Assembly: GCF_014651615.1 (NCBI RefSeq)
Contig: NZ_BMXF01000001.1
Coordinates: 2,265,731 to 2,329,730 of the forward strand
Direction of reading: 5' to 3'
DNA from: Persicitalea jodogahamensis
GTDB taxonomy: Bacteria > Bacteroidota > Bacteroidia > Cytophagales > Spirosomataceae
Length of the DNA stretch: 64,000 bases
Every line of letters starts with the position of its first letter. The stretch's first letter is position 1. Positions 1 through 8,461 of the stretch are shown here, one piece after another. The notes below the pieces were generated by a model. It did no database searches. It had not been told where the DNA came from and saw only the letters and a list, made by a program, of their open reading frames with translations. Position numbers and translations under genes: made by a program.

Positions 1-2
1 GT

Positions 3-86
3 ACTACGGCCATGAATGCCTACCGGATGCGCTGGCTGGACGACCTGGCCAGAAAAGAAAAACTACCTCCGCCAGATCGGTGGTAG
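3..86 (+). CDS. C-terminal end of an unidentified protein (partial)
   Basis: An open frame enters from the left edge and ends at a TAG at 84-86, giving 27 residues rich in Arg, Lys, Trp and Pro. The frame is GC-rich like the core genes of the window. The fragment is too short to name. The following 150 bases hold no gene that I can support and end at the stop of the convergent minus-strand gene. It could be a chance open frame; the only support is position and composition. Confidence 0.35.
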   Translation, partial: TTAMNAYRMRWLDDLARKEKLPPPDRW

Positions 87-240
87 TTTTGGAAGGCCAT
101 CGTTTTGTTTTAAACATTGCCTATTCGGGAACAGCACGGTCGGCCGCCGCCTTTGCATGTCGGGAATAGCTGGTATTTTAGTCTGAAAACTACCAAAGTA
201 CGGCTTGCTGAACTTTGTCTTTTCTGTTAAAAAAAACCGA

Positions 241-1701
241 TTAAAGTGTTAACAAAGAATCCAGATAATTATTAGATAATAATTCCGACGGGCGTTTGGC
301 ATTAGCAGTGATGATATTTCCACTTTTATTAATCAAGACATATCTGGGGATTCCACCAATTTTATACAGGCTGGTGATCATGCTTGAATCTTCTACAAAT
401 TCAGAGTTTTGTAAACCATGCAGTCCTTTAATTTGTGAGTTGTCTCTCAAAAATTTCTTCCATCTCTCCGTGTCTTCATCTATCGATACATAGAGAAATT
501 TTAATTTGGGATGAGTTGCATATTTCTTCGATAGCTTTTTAGAATATTCCAGTTCGTCTACACAAGGCCCGCACCACGTTGCCCATACATCGATGTAAAT
601 GAGATTTCCCCTAAGATCAGAAAGGTAGAATGCTTTCCCATTACTATTCTGCATTTTCAGGTCCTTCATAGGCATTCCACCCTTCAAGTCATGGTAATCC
701 GTAAGGATATATTTCAATCCTTCCAAGTACTTTGAGCGAGGATAATCCTTTTGAAACGAATCAATGAATTTTACCTCTTCATCATAATGCATCCGGAAAT
801 CATACGACATATGAGCTACAAATAAGGCCATCATTAATTCTCGATAATCGTTCAGTTTTGCGTCTTTTATAATTGCTCCTTTAACGTAGTCATACTTATC
901 TGTTTTCACTTCATGATCATAGTGATAGTCTAAAATAACATCAAATAACGGCGCCAATCTATTACTTAATGACCACGTATAGGATGGATAATTAATATAA
1001 TGAGGATGCAGGATTACCTCTTTGAATACATTAGAAAGAGACGAATCTAAAACGACGCTGCTATCCTCATTGAATATTTTATTTAGATCGACCCTCGTAT
1101 CAAAAAACAGGTGTTGGGTGATTTTAAAAAGGGAGATTTTATCGATTAGTATCTTTCGATAATAATCTGAAATAGAGTTGTCCGATTCTATCTGCTTTTT
1201 TATCTCTGGACCAAACGTTGCGAGGCTATCAAAATATACCTGTCGCTCAGAAGAAGGTGCAGACATATATTTTGTCCAATTGGCGTTTACATAATCCTGT
1301 CCTTTTTTCGCATTCAAATTTATTTTATTATAAAATGAATTTATGATTTTTAAATCCCTACCAAACTTAAAGAGTCCATTCTCAATCGTAAGGTCGATAA
1401 TTGATTCTGGCTCCAAGTAAAGAGGCGTGGAGAATTCATAATCCCCAATCACCAGGTGTGCATCGAGGGTATCCTTATGGATAAATTCAATTCTTGCACG
1501 CCCTGAGGAATCAAACTGGGACTTATAAATTTCCTTAGGCCCAGTAGGTAAAATAGTAGATCTAGTCAGAGATACTTCCTTTCCAGCGCATTCTTGACAA
1601 GAGATATTTATTTCCGTTTTATCATCCGTCGAGGGAGAGACGCAACCTGTAACAAAAAGAACGGAAATAACCGTGCAGAGAATTGGAATGAGTGATTTCA
1701 T
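241..1701 (-). CDS. TlpA-like thioredoxin-fold lipoprotein
   Basis: This is a 486-residue exported thiol-disulfide oxidoreductase of the TlpA/ResA/AhpC-TSA type common in Bacteroidota. It probably reduces disulfides of periplasmic clients such as apo-cytochromes. The chosen ATG at 1701 gives a lipoprotein signal (MKSLIPILCTVISVLFVTGC) with the acylated Cys at the end of the hydrophobic core, and an AAAGAG lies just upstream; longer starts would bury the signal. The first ~340 residues are a helical, family-specific region without a name I recognise. The C-terminal domain carries the redox motif WCGPC (Cys377/Cys380) and a later GIPR cis-Pro segment (Ile-Pro), both typical of active TlpA proteins. 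Base composition is clearly more AT-rich than the sulfatase and hydrolase genes further right, which suggests transfer. A decayed copy of its 5' end lies directly upstream. Confidence 0.85.
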   Translation of the reverse strand: MKSLIPILCTVISVLFVTGCVSPSTDDKTEINISCQECAGKEVSLTRSTILPTGPKEIYKSQFDSSGRARIEFIHKDTLDAHLVIGDYEFSTPLYLEPESIIDLTIENGLFKFGRDLKIINSFYNKINLNAKKGQDYVNANWTKYMSAPSSERQVYFDSLATFGPEIKKQIESDNSISDYYRKILIDKISLFKITQHLFFDTRVDLNKIFNEDSSVVLDSSLSNVFKEVILHPHYINYPSYTWSLSNRLAPLFDVILDYHYDHEVKTDKYDYVKGAIIKDAKLNDYRELMMALFVAHMSYDFRMHYDEEVKFIDSFQKDYPRSKYLEGLKYILTDYHDLKGGMPMKDLKMQNSNGKAFYLSDLRGNLIYIDVWATWCGPCVDELEYSKKLSKKYATHPKLKFLYVSIDEDTERWKKFLRDNSQIKGLHGLQNSEFVEDSSMITSLYKIGGIPRYVLINKSGNIITANAKRPSELLSNNYLDSLLTL

Positions 1702-1845
1702 GCGCTCTTTAATGGATAAGACTAAATCAGTACCGTAAATTTTTTCTGTTTTCATTTCTGCTGGCACGATTGCCCGCTGGAACGGGTCGGCCTTACGAGG
1801 TTGTTTCGACTTGTATTTTCAACGCGCAGCATTTGGGCAAAGAGT

Positions 1846-1990
1846 CGTGGAAACGATTTTCAAGGAAGAGAGGCAACTTGAAACAAAAAGGTTGGAAATG
1901 GTCAAGCAGTAAATTGTAATGGTTGATTTTAAGCGCTTTATGATTGAAAGGACTAGAATAGTTGTATAGGGAACAAATGGCTTTTCGCTG
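1846..1990 (-). pseudogene. Decayed 5' end of a second TlpA-like lipoprotein gene
   Basis: Read on the minus strand, this stretch encodes LVLSIIKRLKSTITIYC followed by LTISNLFVSSC. This aligns with the leader of the intact gene at 241-1701 (LVLSIKERMKSLIPILC, then TVISVLFVTGC). DNA similarity is visible over about 120 bases on both sides of the signal peptide. The initiating Met of the intact gene is replaced by Leu (TTA), and the frame stops shortly after the lipobox, so the fragment is not expected to make a lipoprotein. It is best read as the remnant of a tandem paralogue, cut off next to a GTCTGTG palindrome. Confidence 0.65.
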
Positions 1991-1992
1991 AA

Positions 1993-2010
1993 GTCTGTGG
2001 GGACACAGAC
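1993..2010. repeat. GTCTGTG-GGGA-CACAGAC palindrome
   Basis: A perfect 7-bp stem with a 4-base loop. It belongs to a small family in this window: similar hairpins lie at 3014-3027, 3044-3064, 6101-6118 and 41192-41210, with a half copy at 8437-8445. The loop GGGA fixes an orientation. This copy and the one at 3014-3027 are inverted relative to each other and bracket the hydrolase gene. Confidence 0.7.
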
Positions 2011-2055
2011 CACGGAGGAGGCTGGTTTCAGTAGTGTTTAACTACTAAGTTTCAG

Positions 2056-2898
2056 TCAACGCGCTTTATCCCAATCGCCTTTTAGAAATTCTAATGTCTT
2101 TTTGGTAAAATCAGCTTCGTTCGCACCACCAATATGAGGCGTATGCCAACCGTTTGGAACAATCCAAAGATGAGCATTGGGAATACTTTTGTACATTTCG
2201 TAAGCTTGAGAAGCGGGGACAAAATCATTATCTCCATGAATTACGAGAGTCCTAGCTTTGATAACGGTAAGCTGGTCAATTGTGATGGAGGGATCACCAT
2301 AGAGTTCCTGAAAATGATAAAACTGATTCGCAATCAACCTTCCTTTGATTTCGCCATGTTGTTTTTCAAGTTCATTAAATACATAATACGCCTCAGGCTT
2401 TGCGTTGTTTTTTATAAACTCACGAACTTGCACACTAAAGTAGATCTGTGCACTTATCGGAACAATCGCTTCAAACATGTCTTGCTCTTTTAGTGCAGCA
2501 TAGAGTATGATTATCCCTCCCGAACTATGTCCAATTGCCTTTACTTTTTTTAAACTAAGTTTTTTTATTAGGGCACTCAAATCTTGTGCGGCAGTCGCGT
2601 GAAGAAAAACGTTGCTTGTGTCGGGATTTGTTGACCTGCCATGTCCTCTCATGTCCCAGGCAATTACATGATAACTTTTTGCAAATTCAGGTATATAGGG
2701 CTTCCAGTCCTCTAACGTCCTGCCAAAACCATGCAGTAGAATCAAAGGCTCACCCTTCCCATAGTCCTCAATGTAAATTTTTGCACCATTTACATCAATA
2801 AATTTACCGTTTGATGAGAGTGGCTCTTGTGCCCTAACTATGGAGTGAGATAGAAATATCACACAAATCAAAAACGAGAAGAGATGTCCAAGTTTCAT
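2056..2898 (-). CDS. Exported alpha/beta-hydrolase
   Basis: A 280-residue alpha/beta-hydrolase fold enzyme with an N-terminal signal peptide (hydrophobic run LFSFLICVIFL, then a likely cut after VRAQ). It is therefore periplasmic or secreted. The oxyanion strand motif LILLHGFGR, the nucleophile elbow GHSSGG (Ser125), the acid in HGDND (Asp225) and the catalytic His in NGWHTPH (His252) are all present, so the enzyme should be active. The substrate is unknown; esters, lactones or haloalkane-like compounds are possible for this family. The gene is AT-rich relative to its right-hand neighbour and is bracketed by inverted GTCTGTG palindromes about 1 kb apart, as though carried as a cassette. Confidence 0.85.
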   Translation of the reverse strand: MKLGHLFSFLICVIFLSHSIVRAQEPLSSNGKFIDVNGAKIYIEDYGKGEPLILLHGFGRTLEDWKPYIPEFAKSYHVIAWDMRGHGRSTNPDTSNVFLHATAAQDLSALIKKLSLKKVKAIGHSSGGIIILYAALKEQDMFEAIVPISAQIYFSVQVREFIKNNAKPEAYYVFNELEKQHGEIKGRLIANQFYHFQELYGDPSITIDQLTVIKARTLVIHGDNDFVPASQAYEMYKSIPNAHLWIVPNGWHTPHIGGANEADFTKKTLEFLKGDWDKAR

Positions 2899-3013
2899 AT
2901 ATAGAATGATTTGTTCAGTAAATAATTCTATTAAGGGCGGTAAGCTTCTTCAGGCATTGTGCAGAACGAACAGGGCTTTATGCAGGTTGGGATTTGGAAT
3001 TCTTCCCCGTTGA

Positions 3014-3064
3014 CTGTGTCCCCACAGACCTCGCGACATAATGGGTCTGTGAAGGACACAGACC
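3014..3064. repeat. Two adjacent CTGTG...CACAG palindromes
   Basis: The first unit is CTGTG-TCCC-CACAG (3014-3027), the reverse orientation of the copy at 1993. The second is GGTCTGTG-AAGGA-CACAGACC (3044-3064), with a perfect 8-bp stem. They occupy the gap between the AT-rich hydrolase gene and the GC-richer serine hydrolase gene, and could also serve as a transcription stop for the latter. Confidence 0.7.
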
Positions 3065-3088
3065 TACGAAATAGCAGTTCCAAATCAA

Positions 3089-4258
3089 TCATTTACCCGC
3101 CGATTCTTTTTCCTCTTTATCAATCTCGGCAGCAATGGATTTTACAAAGTTTTCGACTGCGAAATGCCGCTGGTTACTGTCAGCTTCCGGCCACGCGCTG
3201 TTGACGGCAATCACAAGTTTTCTCGAAGGGTCGATATAGATCATTTGGCCGTGGATGCCCAAGGCTTCGAAACTATTGGGGTTGAAGATCCACCATCCGT
3301 AGCCATAGCCTCCACCGGGCCAAAGCGGTACCTGAATTTGGGTCGCCGTCTTGAACCAATCATCGGGAACAATGGATTCTCCATCGATGCTCCCGTCTTC
3401 GAGCACGAACTGTCCAAACCTCGCGAAATCCCGGAGCGGCAACTGTAGGCAACAGCCCGCCATTTCCTGGCCGGTTCGATCCAGGGTCCAGGTGGCCTTC
3501 TGTTGCATACCGTAAGGAATCCAGATCTTCGTGGAAAGATAATGGGATAGCGTTTGCTGGGTAGCTGCGCTGACCAGGGCACCCAGCAGGTGAGTTTCAC
3601 CCGTACTATACTGAAATTTCTTGCCGGGTGCTGCCACGGCTGGCAAACTCCGCATATAGCTCACGGTGGCATTCATGCCTGGTTCGATCGGCTCTGTATT
3701 AAACCGGGCAATGTCAGCATTCGGGTCGGTGTAGTTTTCGTTCCATCGGACACCGCTGGTCATGGTGAGAAGATGGCGGATGGTGACGCTATCGTAGGCG
3801 CTCCCTTTCAAATCAGGCAGGTAGTTTGTTACATAATCGTCCACATTTTTGATGTAGCTATCCTTAATAGCAGCCCCTACCAGGGTACTTGTTACCGACT
3901 TTGCAATAGAAAACGAATTCCACGGGTTCGAATCGTTGTGCCCAAGCGCGTAGCGTTCCAACCGAATCTTTCCATCCTGTAAAATGAGGAAGCCAGCTAC
4001 TTTTTGTTCCTCCATAAAATCATCCAATGCCTTTTCTTTGGCTCCACCGGCGCTAAACGCAACGATGGGCAATCCCGCTGAAAGCTCGTGTACTTTGCTC
4101 CCCTTAGGTACTTGGCGCTCTTTCGGGTTCCATGGGGACGAATTTTTTGTAAGGGAATCCGGGTCGGAGGTACTTTGGGCAAAAGCAGAAGAATCCAGGA
4201 TCAGCGTGATAGCCAGCCCAACGAACAATAGAATTGGTGATTTAAGGAGGGTACGCAT
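3089..4258 (-). CDS. Serine hydrolase of the beta-lactamase class C family
   Basis: A 389-residue exported penicillin-binding-protein-like serine hydrolase. The signal peptide runs to about residue 28 (FAQ/S). The SxxK nucleophile motif is SIAK (Ser117-Lys120), the Y-x-N-like element is Tyr217-Ser-Thr, and a C-terminal H-G-Q segment takes the place of the KTG box, as in the esterase/peptidase members of the family. Such enzymes cleave small esters, amides or D-peptides; a role in antibiotic resistance is not implied. It lies 21 bases downstream of the sulfatase gene on the same strand, so the two are probably co-transcribed. Confidence 0.85.
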   Translation of the reverse strand: MRTLLKSPILLFVGLAITLILDSSAFAQSTSDPDSLTKNSSPWNPKERQVPKGSKVHELSAGLPIVAFSAGGAKEKALDDFMEEQKVAGFLILQDGKIRLERYALGHNDSNPWNSFSIAKSVTSTLVGAAIKDSYIKNVDDYVTNYLPDLKGSAYDSVTIRHLLTMTSGVRWNENYTDPNADIARFNTEPIEPGMNATVSYMRSLPAVAAPGKKFQYSTGETHLLGALVSAATQQTLSHYLSTKIWIPYGMQQKATWTLDRTGQEMAGCCLQLPLRDFARFGQFVLEDGSIDGESIVPDDWFKTATQIQVPLWPGGGYGYGWWIFNPNSFEALGIHGQMIYIDPSRKLVIAVNSAWPEADSNQRHFAVENFVKSIAAEIDKEEKESAGK

Positions 4259-4279
4259 GATTTCATTTTGTTTTTTTAT

Positions 4280-5977
4280 TCATTTTTCACTCTCATCAGT
4301 GTTTTTTTTGCCCTTTACCTGCTCCCCATTCAGGTAGCTGCGGGGCGTTACCGGCCCACTGTAATTGACCTTTGCTGATTCTACGTTCGAGAACACTACG
4401 CGGTGCGTTCCTTTTGCGAGAGCCGCCACGCCGTACCGCTCATCCGCTTCTTTGGCGGAGCCGTTAGCTTCTACAATCTTTACATCGTCTATTTTTAGCT
4501 CCCCTTTTCCCAGGAGGTAAAATGTATAGTACCCGTCGGCAGGTACTTTGATTTCTGTACCGCCTTTACCTGCGGAAGGCCTCAGTGGGGTAGTATCCAC
4601 GATAACCGGATACCCTGATTTTTGTCCGGGCATGTGTTCGAGCGCCAAAAGCTCAGTAAGGATGCCCCGATCACCAGTATGCTCCATCCACTGCCTGAGC
4701 TGTTCTTTCAACTCTGCTTTTACGGCAGCAAGCTTCCCGTCGGCAATCAGATTGTGCTGATTGTACGGGTCCGTCTCATCGTCGTACAATTCTTCCGGCG
4801 GGCGATACCCGTGTTTGTGCACCAGCGCTTTGGTCCCCGGATTTGTCCTGGCATCCTCGACCCATTCCTCAAAAAAGGAGCTGGCGTTGATAACATTTCG
4901 AAATTCCACCTCAGGCGTTAGGTTGACGATGTAGCGGAATTTTCCATTACTGACCGAGCGGATTGGGTAGTATTCGGAGCCACGAATGATGCCCCGGGTC
5001 GTCATTTGGCCGTAGGTGTATTGTTTATGTTCGGTTTTTTGGCCGGTAAGTACGGGCACCAGACTCTCGCCGTCCAGGCCATCCACCGCCTCGCCACCCG
5101 CCATGTCGATGAACGTGGGGGTGATGTCAGAGTACTCCACCAGCGCGTCCGACACCGTATTGGGTTGTACCTTACCCGGCCACCGCACGATAAGGGCGGA
5201 TTTCAGCCCGACGTTGTAGCACGTCCATTTGGAAAAAGGAAACGAGTTTCCCTGCTCACTGGCAAATACAAAAATGGTATTGTCCGACAGATGGTACTTT
5301 TCCAACAAATCGAGCGTCTGCTTCACCTGCCCATCCAGGTAGTTTACTTCCGCCAGATAATCCCTGAAATCTTCCCGGGTTTGAGGAAGGTCGGCGTAGA
5401 AGGGCGGCAATTTGATTTTATTTTTATCGAACAGCGTGGTATCGCCCCGGTTCCAGGGGCTGTGCGGCTGGTTGGAACACACAAACAGGCAGAACGGCTG
5501 CTTCTCAGTGGATGCACTATTCAGAAAGCGATCGATGTTGCCAAAATCCGGGTCCGAATCTCTCCCTTTTGCTTTGCCCAGATATTCCAACGGGAAGTTC
5601 TCCGCCGGACCGTAGTGCTGCTTTCCACCCAAGGCCACCCGGTAGCCCAGGGGTTTCAGGTAATGCGCTATGCTTTTCACGTTGGCGTTCACATTCGTGT
5701 GATTCGGGTAGGCGCCCGACCGGAAGGGCGACAAACCCGTCAGAATATTTTGCCGGGTCGGGGAGCACATGGGCGACGACTGGTAGCATTTCGTGAAACG
5801 CATCCCTTCGCTCGCCAATCGGTCGATGGTCGGCGTTTTGGAGTCCTTGCTGCCATACACGCCAATATCCCAGGAACTGCAGTCATCAGCCAACAAAAAC
5901 ACGATGTTGGGTTTCGATTGAGCCAACAGTAGCGAGCCGTTCAAAAGCAGCGCGAACAGGAAGGTAAATTTTTTCAT
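4280..5977 (-). CDS. Sulfatase (heparan N-sulfatase-like)
   Basis: A 565-residue type I sulfatase with a signal peptide (MKKFTFLFALLLNGSLLLAQ) followed at once by the N-terminal metal strand PNIVFLLADD. The formylglycine site is C-S-P-T-R (Cys71) in the context SSPMCSPTR, so maturation needs a formylglycine-generating enzyme that is not in this window. Overall order resembles N-sulfoglucosamine sulfohydrolase-like sulfatases (family S1_8 type). The last ~100 residues form a beta-rich accessory segment. The enzyme likely desulfates polysaccharides in the periplasm or outside the cell. It is the first gene of a likely two-gene unit with the serine hydrolase at 3089. Confidence 0.9.
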   Translation of the reverse strand: MKKFTFLFALLLNGSLLLAQSKPNIVFLLADDCSSWDIGVYGSKDSKTPTIDRLASEGMRFTKCYQSSPMCSPTRQNILTGLSPFRSGAYPNHTNVNANVKSIAHYLKPLGYRVALGGKQHYGPAENFPLEYLGKAKGRDSDPDFGNIDRFLNSASTEKQPFCLFVCSNQPHSPWNRGDTTLFDKNKIKLPPFYADLPQTREDFRDYLAEVNYLDGQVKQTLDLLEKYHLSDNTIFVFASEQGNSFPFSKWTCYNVGLKSALIVRWPGKVQPNTVSDALVEYSDITPTFIDMAGGEAVDGLDGESLVPVLTGQKTEHKQYTYGQMTTRGIIRGSEYYPIRSVSNGKFRYIVNLTPEVEFRNVINASSFFEEWVEDARTNPGTKALVHKHGYRPPEELYDDETDPYNQHNLIADGKLAAVKAELKEQLRQWMEHTGDRGILTELLALEHMPGQKSGYPVIVDTTPLRPSAGKGGTEIKVPADGYYTFYLLGKGELKIDDVKIVEANGSAKEADERYGVAALAKGTHRVVFSNVESAKVNYSGPVTPRSYLNGEQVKGKKNTDESEK

Positions 5978-6100
5978 GAGTCGGGCTTTGCTGGACGGGT
6001 ACTTTCATTCATACGCCTTACCGGGAATTTAGGTTTTTTGGGAGAAGAGGGAAGGGTCTTCTCCGTGGTCATTGTCCTTACAGACCTGTCGAGGTAGTAG

Positions 6101-6118
6101 GTCTGTTGGGACACAGAT
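6101..6118. repeat. GTCTGT...ACAGAT palindrome copy
   Basis: A slightly degenerate copy (GTCTGT-TGGGAC-ACAGAT, one G-T pair) in the same orientation as the copy at 1993 and followed by the same CACGG flank. It sits exactly between the GC-rich sulfatase gene and the AT-rich GGDEF gene. Confidence 0.6.
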
Positions 6119-6137
6119 CACGGATTAGATATGATAA

Positions 6138-7115
6138 CTACAAATCCTCAATTATTGGAATATATTCAAAATTTTCTTTACTACGTTTGTATAAATCTTT
6201 TTTACGTGGATCTTCGGATAGTTTTGCTTCAAAATTTGTAGGGTACCACGTTATTGCAAAATCAGATTTAGCAGCAAACCAAACTGTGCGGTAACAAATT
6301 TCTGCTCTTTCAAAAATATCTTCGAAGTTTTTATCCTTCGCATCAACTTGAACAATGGAGCAATAAAAAGATAAATTTCTAATTTCCCCAAGGATTAACT
6401 TAGTTGATTTAGATAGCTCTTCAAACTTATCACGTAATCGATTAATAAAACCCAACGCCTCGGACTGATCACCTCCTATTATGAATACAAATTCATCACC
6501 ACCAGGAAAAATTCGATAGAAATTACCTTCTGATTTTTTTTCTGCTGTTGATGCGGGAAATTTGAACATACTCTCGTTTCTACGCATACCTAAGTAAATA
6601 TCTTGGGCAACATTTCGAATCAATCGGTTTGTTTTTTGAGAAAGAAATGTTTTGTTGATTTCGCCAAAGTTTTTCAAATCAATAAAAACAAACTGTAATA
6701 GAGGTTTCTTATCATTTAAAAAGAAATCTCCAAAATCTTTTTCTAAGCGTCTTACATTTGGAACACCGGTTATTGGATCACTTAGATATTCGATTTCTGA
6801 AAGCTTTAAAAGTTCTTTTATATTTTCAATTTTTAATTGTAAATCCTCATTAGTTTTTTTATTTTCTTCTTGAAGTTTCTTATTCGCATCAATTTCGCTA
6901 ATCCAAAGTGAATTCATTATAAACCAAGTAATAACTACAAAAAGGACAATTAATAAAAAAACGAAACGCCAATTTAGTAATTCGCCACTTGGGATAAAGA
7001 AAGAAGACACATCCTCCCATTTTGATATTAAAGTAAAAACAGTAATGAGAAGAAGAGCTAAGCCTATGACTAAACCATATTTTAATTCCAATCTAATCGG
7101 TTTTATCTTACCCAT
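6138..7115 (-). CDS. Membrane GGDEF protein (putative diguanylate cyclase)
   Basis: About 325 residues from the ATG at 7115. The upstream in-frame extension runs into GC-rich hairpins and is not convincing. Two hydrophobic segments (YGLVIGLALLLITVFTLI and FVFLLIVLFVVITWFIM) are followed by a Lys/Glu-rich helix that looks like a coiled coil, and then a GGDEF domain. The active-site half is intact (FPGGDEFVF) and the metal Asp is in FVFIDLKNF, so cyclic-di-GMP synthesis is plausible. No EAL domain or c-di-GMP effector is nearby. The gene is one of the most AT-rich of the window, and GGDEF proteins are sparse in many Bacteroidota, so acquisition by transfer is possible. Confidence 0.8.
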   Translation of the reverse strand: MGKIKPIRLELKYGLVIGLALLLITVFTLISKWEDVSSFFIPSGELLNWRFVFLLIVLFVVITWFIMNSLWISEIDANKKLQEENKKTNEDLQLKIENIKELLKLSEIEYLSDPITGVPNVRRLEKDFGDFFLNDKKPLLQFVFIDLKNFGEINKTFLSQKTNRLIRNVAQDIYLGMRRNESMFKFPASTAEKKSEGNFYRIFPGGDEFVFIIGGDQSEALGFINRLRDKFEELSKSTKLILGEIRNLSFYCSIVQVDAKDKNFEDIFERAEICYRTVWFAAKSDFAITWYPTNFEAKLSEDPRKKDLYKRSKENFEYIPIIEDL

Positions 7116-7190
7116 TGTGATAATTAATTGTGTCGCTATGCAAATAAATATGAAAATTTTTATTTGTATAGCAATGATAGCATAAACTAC

Positions 7191-7263
7191 TTTCCAGCAG
7201 TCGCTCGGCTCAGCCGAGTGGAACGCCACCCGGTGACGACTATCTGATAGCCCTCCGGGCGGC
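7191..7263. repeat. GC-rich double hairpin
   Basis: CTCGGCT-C-AGCCGAG (7204-7218) is nested inside TTCCA...TGGAA, followed by GCCACCCGG (7225-7233) pairing with CCGGGCGGC (7255-7263) with one mismatch. It is GC-rich in an AT-rich stretch and lies directly beside the gene remnant at 7280. I cannot name the element. Confidence 0.45.
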
Positions 7264-7279
7264 GACTGCGAACATTCCC

Positions 7280-7369
7280 TTAATGGTGTAGCGCCTGATA
7301 AATCATCCGAACAAGCGTTGCCTTGCTGATATTTCCGGAAAGTTTTTGCATTTGCTTAATGAATGTGGC
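7280..7369 (-). pseudogene. 3' end fragment of a beta-lactamase-family gene
   Basis: The minus-strand reading gives FIKQMQKLSGNISKATLVR then MIYQALHH and a stop. This matches the C-terminus of the intact serine hydrolase at 9937-11247 (LMKQTQQLSGDTSEATFIR then MIYQTLDD and stop). Only about 30 codons remain; the rest of the gene is gone, and the fragment abuts the stop of the lipoprotein gene at 7376. This marks a deletion or insertion junction inside a former paralogue. Confidence 0.75.
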
Positions 7370-7375
7370 AATACC

Positions 7376-7780
7376 TCAATAGGTGATGTCTTTAACCTTA
7401 AATGTACAAGAATACCCTTGTTGATCAGGATATTCAGAATACAAATTGACTGATAATTTTACGGAGTCTCCGGGAAATAAATTCTCAAAACTAACTTCAT
7501 TAGAGTTCATCCCGGACTTTGATCCGGCAAGAAACAAGCCAAGCGTAGCGGACTTTATGGTAGTTTGATTGGTATTTTTTACGAAAAAAGCATAGTGGGT
7601 AAAGCCCTTTTCGTCACCGTACAGGCTCTCATGCCCGATCTCCAGGCCCTCTTTTAGCTGCTCTTTTTCCTGATCCTGATTAGGGGTGCATCCCAACAGG
7701 AAGAGGAAAAAGGCGCCCATCCCAATGGAATACATCCATTTTGGGTAAAGACTATCCGTACGATTTGCATGATAATACAT
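7376..7780 (-). CDS. Small lipoprotein of unknown function
   Basis: Up to 134 residues, with an internal Met at residue 16 as an alternative start. The hydrophobic run YSIGMGAFFLFLLGC ends in a lipobox Cys, so an outer- or inner-membrane lipoprotein is expected. The remaining ~100 residues predict a beta-sandwich-like fold (alternating polar and hydrophobic strands such as HYAFFVKN and SVKLSVNLYS), reminiscent of extracellular domains, but I do not recognise the family. It lies 26 bases downstream of the CIA30-like gene on the same strand, so they may share a transcript. Confidence 0.6.
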   Translation of the reverse strand: MYYHANRTDSLYPKWMYSIGMGAFFLFLLGCTPNQDQEKEQLKEGLEIGHESLYGDEKGFTHYAFFVKNTNQTTIKSATLGLFLAGSKSGMNSNEVSFENLFPGDSVKLSVNLYSEYPDQQGYSCTFKVKDITY

Positions 7781-7806
7781 GGGCTTTCAGTTTTGATCCG
7801 GCTCGA

Positions 7807-8397
7807 TTACATAACCGCTATGGATTCTATCAATATCTCGAAGCTTTCTTCCTTTTTATTACCGATCAACAATTGCATTTCAACGACATTTTCTCCGGCG
7901 TAGTTAGGTACTTCTACTGATTCACCGTGGTAGGTAGCCTCCATCTTGTCAAACGGAACAGAAATCGTTTCCCATTGATCGCCACCCTTAGTAGAAAAAG
8001 TAAAAGCGTAAGAATGACGCCCATTAGGGGTTCTAACGCGGAAGTTATACGCTTTGCCATCCCCTTTCAACCGCAATACAAAAGTTTCCGCATTTTCAGC
8101 GATTACGTAGGGGTCTTTTTCTACCGTTTGGTGGATCGAACAAAACCCACCATTGTTTTCCAGCGAAACGCGACCAGAGAAATGCGCCTGATTGTTGTCG
8201 GTCATCTTGAGCTGGCTTTCGGAACGGCCACCCATCACAACATCATTCTGTACCCGCCATTTGCCCTTGCCTTGTTCAGGAAAGCTGTAAAGAACGACCC
8301 CGGACGAGCCAGATTTCGCATTGTTGTGATCGACATTTTTATTTGGTGTAGACATGTAAGAAGCTATTAAGAGTGATATAATTAGTGCAGTTCGCAT
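7807..8397 (-). CDS. CIA30 family protein
   Basis: A 196-residue protein with a short hydrophobic N-terminus (ALIISLLIASYM) and a CIA30 (NADH:ubiquinone oxidoreductase intermediate-associated protein 30) jelly-roll domain. Typical family landmarks are WRVQNDVVMGGRSES, FSGRVSLENNGGF, the strand FVLRLKGDGKAYNFRVR, and the C-terminal strand pair with EMQLLIGNKK. In bacteria the domain is found in single-domain proteins of unknown role and resembles carbohydrate-binding folds; a part in complex I assembly cannot be assumed. It may share a transcript with the lipoprotein gene downstream. Confidence 0.8.
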   Translation of the reverse strand: MRTALIISLLIASYMSTPNKNVDHNNAKSGSSGVVLYSFPEQGKGKWRVQNDVVMGGRSESQLKMTDNNQAHFSGRVSLENNGGFCSIHQTVEKDPYVIAENAETFVLRLKGDGKAYNFRVRTPNGRHSYAFTFSTKGGDQWETISVPFDKMEATYHGESVEVPNYAGENVVEMQLLIGNKKEESFEILIESIAVM

Positions 8398-8436
8398 TCG
8401 GTTATACTTTCTTGTTTATTAATTGTTCCTCACCTT

Positions 8437-8445
8437 GGTCTGTGG
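8437..8445. repeat. Half copy of the GGTCTGTG palindrome
   Basis: GGTCTGTGG without its partner arm, in the gap between the CIA30-like gene and the AT-rich gene at 8462. The bases around it can form GTTCCT...AGGAAC instead. Confidence 0.35.
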
Positions 8446-8461
8446 AGAAAAGGAACGGAGA

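Noticed and set aside
5006-5932. 308-codon plus-strand frame opposite the sulfatase gene
   Set aside because: It is antisense to a sulfatase with an intact CSPTR site and is Arg/Gln/His-rich without domains.
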